A stretch of 64,000 nucleotides of DNA, taken from NCBI RefSeq assembly GCF_905221025.1, contig NZ_CAJNBL010000041.1:84793-148792 (forward strand), written 5' to 3'. The notes under the pieces were generated by a model. It saw nothing but the letters and a program-made list of their open reading frames with translations. It made no database searches and had not been told where the DNA came from. Positions 60,425-64,000 of the stretch are shown here, piece by piece (the first letter of the stretch is position 1; every line of letters begins with the position of its first letter). Origin of the DNA: Candidatus Nitrotoga fabula (GTDB taxonomy: Bacteria > Pseudomonadota > Gammaproteobacteria > Burkholderiales > Gallionellaceae). The position numbers and the translations under genes were made by a program.

Positions 60425-60501
60425 GTGCCCGTAGCTCAATCGGATAGAGCACCAGCCTTCTAAGCTGGGGGTTACAGGTTCGATTCCTGTCGGGCACGCC
60501 A
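60425..60501 (+). tRNA. tRNA-Arg (anticodon UCU)
   Basis: The 77-base cloverleaf has acceptor stem GTGCCCG/CGGGCAC, anticodon stem CCAGC/GCTGG with loop CTTCTAA (anticodon TCT), and T-loop TTCGATT. The 3' CCA is encoded. It sits 42 bases after tRNA-Pro. Confidence 0.96.
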
Positions 60502-60529
60502 ATGACGGGTCTTGTTGAGTTTTCCATGT

Positions 60530-60606
60530 GGTGGCTGTAGCTCAGTTGGTAGAGTCCCGGATTGTGATTCCGGTTGTCGTGGGTTCGAGTCCCATCAGCC
60601 ACCCCA
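60530..60606 (+). tRNA. tRNA-His (anticodon GUG)
   Basis: The acceptor stem GTGGCTG/CAGCCAC is extended by an extra G at 60530 that pairs with the C before CCA, the identity mark of tRNA-His. The anticodon stem CCGGA/TCCGG carries the loop TTGTGAT (anticodon GTG). The T-loop is TTCGAGT and CCA is encoded. Confidence 0.96.
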
Positions 60607-60622
60607 GTTTATTAGAGGTCAT

Positions 60623-60654
60623 TAAAGGCTTGCAGAAATGCAGGTCTTTTTTTA
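60623..60654 (+). terminator. Terminator of the tRNA cluster
   Basis: AAAGGCTTGCA pairs with TGCAGGTCTTT across a GAAA loop, with two G-T pairs, and is followed by further T residues. It begins 16 bases after tRNA-His and closes the tRNA operon. Confidence 0.75.
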
Positions 60655-60792
60655 TGTCCAACCAGTTCCTGTCACCCTGTTTTCAGTGAAATCGATTTTT
60701 CGTCAGTACCTGCATCACTGTATATTTGCTGGTTGAAATATAGCGTTTGGATGAATGTGAGCCCTACCCCATTAACGGGGGATGAGCATTCA

Positions 60793-61012
60793 TCAGACCC
60801 GGTTAATTACACCGTTCCATCCGCACTGAGCGAAGACTCGCATGCGGTAATTTTCAAAATTCCTGAACCCATATGCTCTGCGCGAGAACATCTCCATCTT
60901 CGTGTGGAATCCTTCGGTGATGCCGTTCGATCTGGAGAAACGCCACATGTGCACAATAGGTTCGAGCCACGATAATAACGTAGTGGCGAGCGCCTCGTCC
61001 GTCTGTGCGCCG
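60793..61012 (-). pseudogene. C-terminal fragment of an ISL3-family transposase
   Basis: On the minus strand the translation reads TDEALATTLLSWLEPIVHMW, then SNGITEGFHTKMEM and RRAYGFRNFENYRMRV. These are the closing motifs of ISL3 (IS204/IS1001-type) transposases, which include the last catalytic Glu in TEGFHTK. The rest of the protein is missing; the fragment is joined at its upstream end to a piece of an IS3 orfB in a different frame. Confidence 0.8.
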
Positions 61013-61064
61013 CAAGAATTTCTACTTCCAGGCGGGCATTTTCCTGGCTGCGTTTCGATGGCAC
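61013..61064 (-). pseudogene. Short IS3-family orfB fragment
   Basis: The minus-strand translation PSKRSQENARLEVEILAAH matches the internal QENARLEVEI.AAH stretch of the decayed IS3 element at 31273-31787. Only about 17 codons remain, pressed between an ISL3 fragment and an IS110 fragment. Confidence 0.65.
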
Positions 61065-61068
61065 CTGG

Positions 61069-61605
61069 TTACATCACGCATGGAAACGGCATTCTGATAC
61101 CCCGAGTACCCGACACATCAGCGACAGTGCTTTTTGCATGTGCTGTATATGGGAAGCGGCATAATCCAAATGCCGTTCGCGTGAGCGCAAATAAGACCGA
61201 AGTGCTGCGATTTCTCGTCCAGGGCGAAAACTGGCACGCAACAAACGCGCAAGCGTGAAGTCGTTGCAACCACTGCGCATCGTTGACATCACTCTTTCTG
61301 CCGGGTACGGCGCGCGCTTCACGCGCATTGGCTAGGATGACATTGATTCCATGTGATTCAAGTACTTCATATGCAGCCACCCAGTAAACACCTGCCGACT
61401 CCATCGCGACTGTCTTGATACCAACCTCGGTTAACCAATCTGCCATATGCAGCAGATCGCTTGTAAACGCCTGAAACGTTTGTACGGGCTCGTCACATAG
61501 GTCAGACCCAACAGCAACAACGTGAAAGCGAGAACCTATGTCGATACCTGCGGCAAATTCATTAATAATGGGCAGCCCTGTGGGCTTAGTTCTATTTCCT
61601 GACAT
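61069..61605 (-). pseudogene. IS110-family transposase, frameshifted and truncated
   Basis: From ATG 61605 the N-terminal RuvC-like domain is intact with the first acidic residues of the DEDD site (FAAGIDIGSRFH, VAMESAGVYW, RKSDVNDAQWLQRLH). Near 61250 the frame changes: the continuing family sequence LLRASFRPGREIAALRSYLR and RERHLDYAASHIQHMQKALSLM is read one base over. The C-terminal serine-containing domain (transposase_20 type) is missing. So the element is dead. It lies among other IS fragments downstream of the tRNA cluster. Confidence 0.85.
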
Positions 61606-61799
61606 TATCCACCTCCTGATTAATAAAACGCAAGACGGGAGACTCGGATTAAATCAATTTCCTAAACGGGGTCACCTTGCGATGCCGCCACAGACGGGTC
61701 CGCAGCTTCCCCTGGACCATGTTTTTTGACGGGGTCAAAACCTCCAAGAAGCTGCCGGCCACTGTCCGCGTTCACGCAGTGTACTCCCCAGTGTTTCTA

Positions 61800-62099
61800 T
61801 GCATAAGGAATGCGGCAAGCCGTGTGGGCAGTTTTTTAGGAAATCGCGCTCCATTTTTGTTTCCGCCAATTCCCGTTTCAGCCTGGATAGCTCCATTTTC
61901 AGTTCGCTGATCGCCCTTTGATTCTTGCCAACGGATGCTATTTTCCCTTCCTCGCCGCCGTGACCCAGTGATTCAGCGACGATTTCGGCAGCCGCTTGGC
62001 AACCTCAGTCACGGACGGGCCACTTTCCTGATAGGTCCGTACTGCCTGCTCCTTGAATCCCGGACTGTATTCCGCCCTCAGTAATTTCTCCATTTCCAT
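61800..62099 (-). pseudogene. IS3-family orfA with a one-base frameshift, truncated
   Basis: The minus strand gives EKLLRAEYSPGFKEQAVRTY, SVTEVAKRLPKSSLNHWV and TAARKGK before a stop. With one added A in the A-run the frame would continue as IASVGKNQRAISELKMELS, RLKRELAETKMERDFL. That is the standard OrfA of IS3-group elements, so a single-base deletion has broken it. After about 61850 the sequence is unrelated. It is a different IS3 subtype from the relic at 31273-31787. Confidence 0.8.
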
Positions 62100-62202
62100 C
62101 CTCCGTTTCTTCCCTCATTTTACGAAACGTTGAACTCTTTGAAATTCAGCATACGTCATCTGGATGAATACTGAAAATATTGGATACCCACACATCCATG
62201 AT

Positions 62203-63174
62203 TTAATGCATGGGGAAAAAAGGGGTAGGCTTGTTTTTGTGTTGGCGAATATGTTCCGATCTTACCCCAAGGTGGTAGGCGATCATGCCAATTCCAAAAA
62301 AGAGTGATCCTTTGGCTTTCTCTTTGAAAAATTCATCGCGTATTAATATAAAAAAATCACGATCTAATTGATAGTGGTATGGTATTGGTTGCAAACCTTT
62401 AAGCAGGGATTCTAGAATTACGTGGCTTTTTCCGTATTCGTACATTAAACGTATCAGATAGAAAAATTTCGAACGGCGGACAAGGTCAATGTGATGAAAT
62501 ATCTTAAGCGCAGGAACGTAAGCACAAGATAGCCCTAAACGGACCGCACCCCGCATCATCATCGAATCACCGCATGATGCAAGGCCATTTTTTCCGTTTC
62601 GGTCCAGTTTGAAAAATTTTACGTTCATTGATGAATTTTGAAGGAACCTGTTTAAAACCTTTCGATGAACCCAGGCGCTTGCTCCAGGAGGTTCTGCGTC
62701 CGTCCATTGATCCACTTGAGTGATTTTCAATTCTTCACCGGGGTTTTTAATGCCTAGATAGGGGAGGAATGGAGCCAACCATCGGTCATAATTTGCACCT
62801 TCAGGTAGTAATAACTTTCCTCCAAAACAACCAATCTCTGGATGCAAATGAATAAAATCCAGTCCAACTTGAATAAAATTCGGTGTGGGTTCGTTATCGT
62901 CGTCCAGCCATAACACCCATTCAGATGTGGTATTTCGTATTGCAGCTATACGTGCATGCTGCAAGCCAAGTTTTGGCTCGCGTATTAACAGGGTTGGGAT
63001 TCCCAAATGAATCAGAGGTAGCAGTATGCTTTCAGATAAGGGAGGGATGCAGTGATTATCAATGAGAATTACTCTGAAAACTTCAGGTTTTACGTTTTGA
63101 TTTGCCAGTCCTGAGATGGTCAAAGAAAGTATATCCATTCTTGGATTGTGGGTGCAAATACATACATCAATCAT
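62203..63174 (-). CDS. Family 2 glycosyltransferase
   Basis: The 323-residue protein has the GT-A fold signature: VCICTHNPRMDILSLTI at the N-terminus, NHCIPPLSESI, and then HARIAAIRNTTSEWVLWLDDDNEPTP near 75 with the DDD metal/nucleotide site. GCFGGKLLLPEG near 115 and ASAWVHRKVLNRF near 166 follow. The C-terminal 100 residues include a hydrophobic patch (FFGIGMIAYHLGV) that may sit on the membrane. It probably adds sugars to a surface glycan. It is intact but surrounded by broken ISs and is A+T-rich, so it was probably acquired by transfer. Confidence 0.85.
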   Translation of the reverse strand: MIDVCICTHNPRMDILSLTISGLANQNVKPEVFRVILIDNHCIPPLSESILLPLIHLGIPTLLIREPKLGLQHARIAAIRNTTSEWVLWLDDDNEPTPNFIQVGLDFIHLHPEIGCFGGKLLLPEGANYDRWLAPFLPYLGIKNPGEELKITQVDQWTDAEPPGASAWVHRKVLNRFLQNSSMNVKFFKLDRNGKNGLASCGDSMMMRGAVRLGLSCAYVPALKIFHHIDLVRRSKFFYLIRLMYEYGKSHVILESLLKGLQPIPYHYQLDRDFFILIRDEFFKEKAKGSLFFGIGMIAYHLGVRSEHIRQHKNKPTPFFPMH

Positions 63175-63656
63175 TAGATATACCCCAGTTTATGCAAATC
63201 CAGAAAAACATGCAGAATTATTTGAAATAGTTGGCGTAATTAAGCTGCCAGCACTAATGATCGGCATACATAGAATCTATAAACCGCTTGGCATGCCAGT
63301 GCAGTAAAGTCTTGGCAAAAGTCGGATTAGTATAGCAGATAGCAATGTCTCCCGAGCGTCGTGGTGCAAGAGTGTGTAAGGAGTCGTTCTAATGTCTTGC
63401 TTCAACTCCACCTTGATATGAACAGGTCACGCCGCGTAGTACAAGCAAGCAGGGCTGAGCCTGGGTCGGGCCCATACGTGAATATCCTGCGCCCGCTTGA
63501 CACTTTGCACCAAACCTGGTATTCCCAAGATAAAATCGACCGTGGACATCGACGTTGCCTTCATTAAACGTGCTTCTTCGTAAAAACAAGTCTAAGTAAG
63601 GTCTGATTAATTTCTGGTCATGAGATAATTTGAGCAGTCATTTGGAAAGGGCACCC
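63175..63656. other. 482-bp region between the glycosyltransferase and the IS5 element
   Basis: No gene has recognisable features; frames of 60-68 codons at 63116-63307 and 63361-63567 look like chance. The last part from about 63597 (AAGGTCTGATTAATTT) resembles the left end of an IS5-type element. The rest is probably the promoter of the glycosyltransferase gene and old flanking DNA. Confidence 0.4.
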
Positions 63657-64000
63657 ATGCGCCAGAGTACCTTCAGCAGCGGATTTGAGAAGCACGGCAA
63701 GAAGACCCGAAAGGAACGATTTCTGGGGGAGATGGATCAGGTCATCCCCTGGAAAGACCTGAGTCAGGCTTTGGAGCCGCACTATCCCAACCCGCAAGGC
63801 GCAGGGCGAAGACCAATTGGATTGGAGCGGATGCTACGCATCTATTTCATGCAGCACTGGTACAACCTGTCTGACCCTGCAATGGAAGATGCGCTGTATG
63901 ATTCGTGGGCGATGCGCGAGTTTGCGGGAATCGATCTGGGTAACGAAGCGGCGCCTGACGAGAGCACTATCCTTCAGTTTCGTCATCGGATGGAAGCTTG
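63657..64000 (+). CDS. IS5-family transposase (cut by the right edge)
   Basis: The frame from ATG 63657 is open to the window end. The first 114 residues read STFSSGFEKHGKKTRKERFL, MDQVIPWKDL, LEPHYPNPQGAGRRPIGLER, QHWYNLSDPAMEDALYDSW and DESTILQFRHRMEA. This is the DUF772-type N-terminal domain of IS5-group (IS1106-like) transposases. The catalytic DDE residues would lie beyond the window. The left inverted repeat is likely near 63597. No disruption is seen in the visible part. Confidence 0.9.
   Translation, partial: MRQSTFSSGFEKHGKKTRKERFLGEMDQVIPWKDLSQALEPHYPNPQGAGRRPIGLERMLRIYFMQHWYNLSDPAMEDALYDSWAMREFAGIDLGNEAAPDESTILQFRHRMEA

Noticed and set aside
60114..60602. 162-codon minus-strand frame over the tRNA genes
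   Set aside because: It runs across three perfect tRNAs; frames like this are a well-known false annotation opposite tRNA clusters.

Overview
The window looks like chromosomal DNA of a betaproteobacterium, probably of the Nitrosomonadales type. The support is gene order rather than any one marker: proS divergent from rppH, the order glnE / yhdP-type / nitrilase / tldD, the metX-metW pair, and pgsA followed by tRNA-Pro, tRNA-Arg and tRNA-His. The genus cannot be fixed from the sequence alone. Most of the window is housekeeping DNA broken by a few accessory patches that are richer in A+T and carry decayed insertion sequences.

Layout. 1-7.2 kb: HAD-type nucleotidase (cut by the left edge), DAHP synthase, a B12/siderophore-type binding protein, the two GDP-fucose genes fcl and gmd placed convergently, a corrinoid adenosyltransferase, DUF1841 and nth. 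7.7-10 kb: molybdopterin genes mobB, moaD (degenerate copy), moaD, moaE, moaC. 10.1-12.6 kb: an integrase stub, an internally deleted IS481-type element and a StrF-like glycosyltransferase. 12.8-24.9 kb: mog, wrbA, proS, rppH, a ferritin-like protein, DUF475 and Na/Pi-type membrane proteins, ald, ampG, metW and metX. metX is preceded by a convincing SAM-II (SAM-alpha) riboswitch.

25-35.5 kb is a sulfur-uptake region: two sulfate-binding proteins, a molbindin, an alginate-export-type outer membrane porin, an EAL-domain protein and a DUF2325 protein. An IS3 relic and a class II glutamine amidotransferase follow, and then cysT-cysW-cysA. 36-41 kb: an acyltransferase and a hoxF-hoxU-hoxY operon that ends without hoxH. 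41-54.5 kb: glnE, a very long YhdP-like protein, nitrilase, tldD, hpf, a PEBP protein, a tetraheme cytochrome c, a Cu/Zn superoxide dismutase lipoprotein and a DsrE protein. 54.5-60.6 kb: katG, a family-5 uracil-DNA glycosylase, uvrC, pgsA and the three tRNAs with a visible promoter and terminator. 60.8-64 kb is a pile-up of ISL3, IS3, IS110 and IS5 fragments around one intact family-2 glycosyltransferase.

How the parts fit. Sulfate uptake (sbp x2, cysTWA), the SAM-controlled metX-metW unit and the molybdenum-related genes point to linked control of sulfur and molybdenum oxyanions. The cytochrome, sodC and katG neighbourhood suggests respiratory and oxidative-stress functions. The best candidates for something not yet described are the 25-31 kb sulfate/molbindin/porin/EAL/DUF2325 array and the hydrogenase diaphorase module that lacks its catalytic subunit. 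Both are proposals from gene context and have not been demonstrated.
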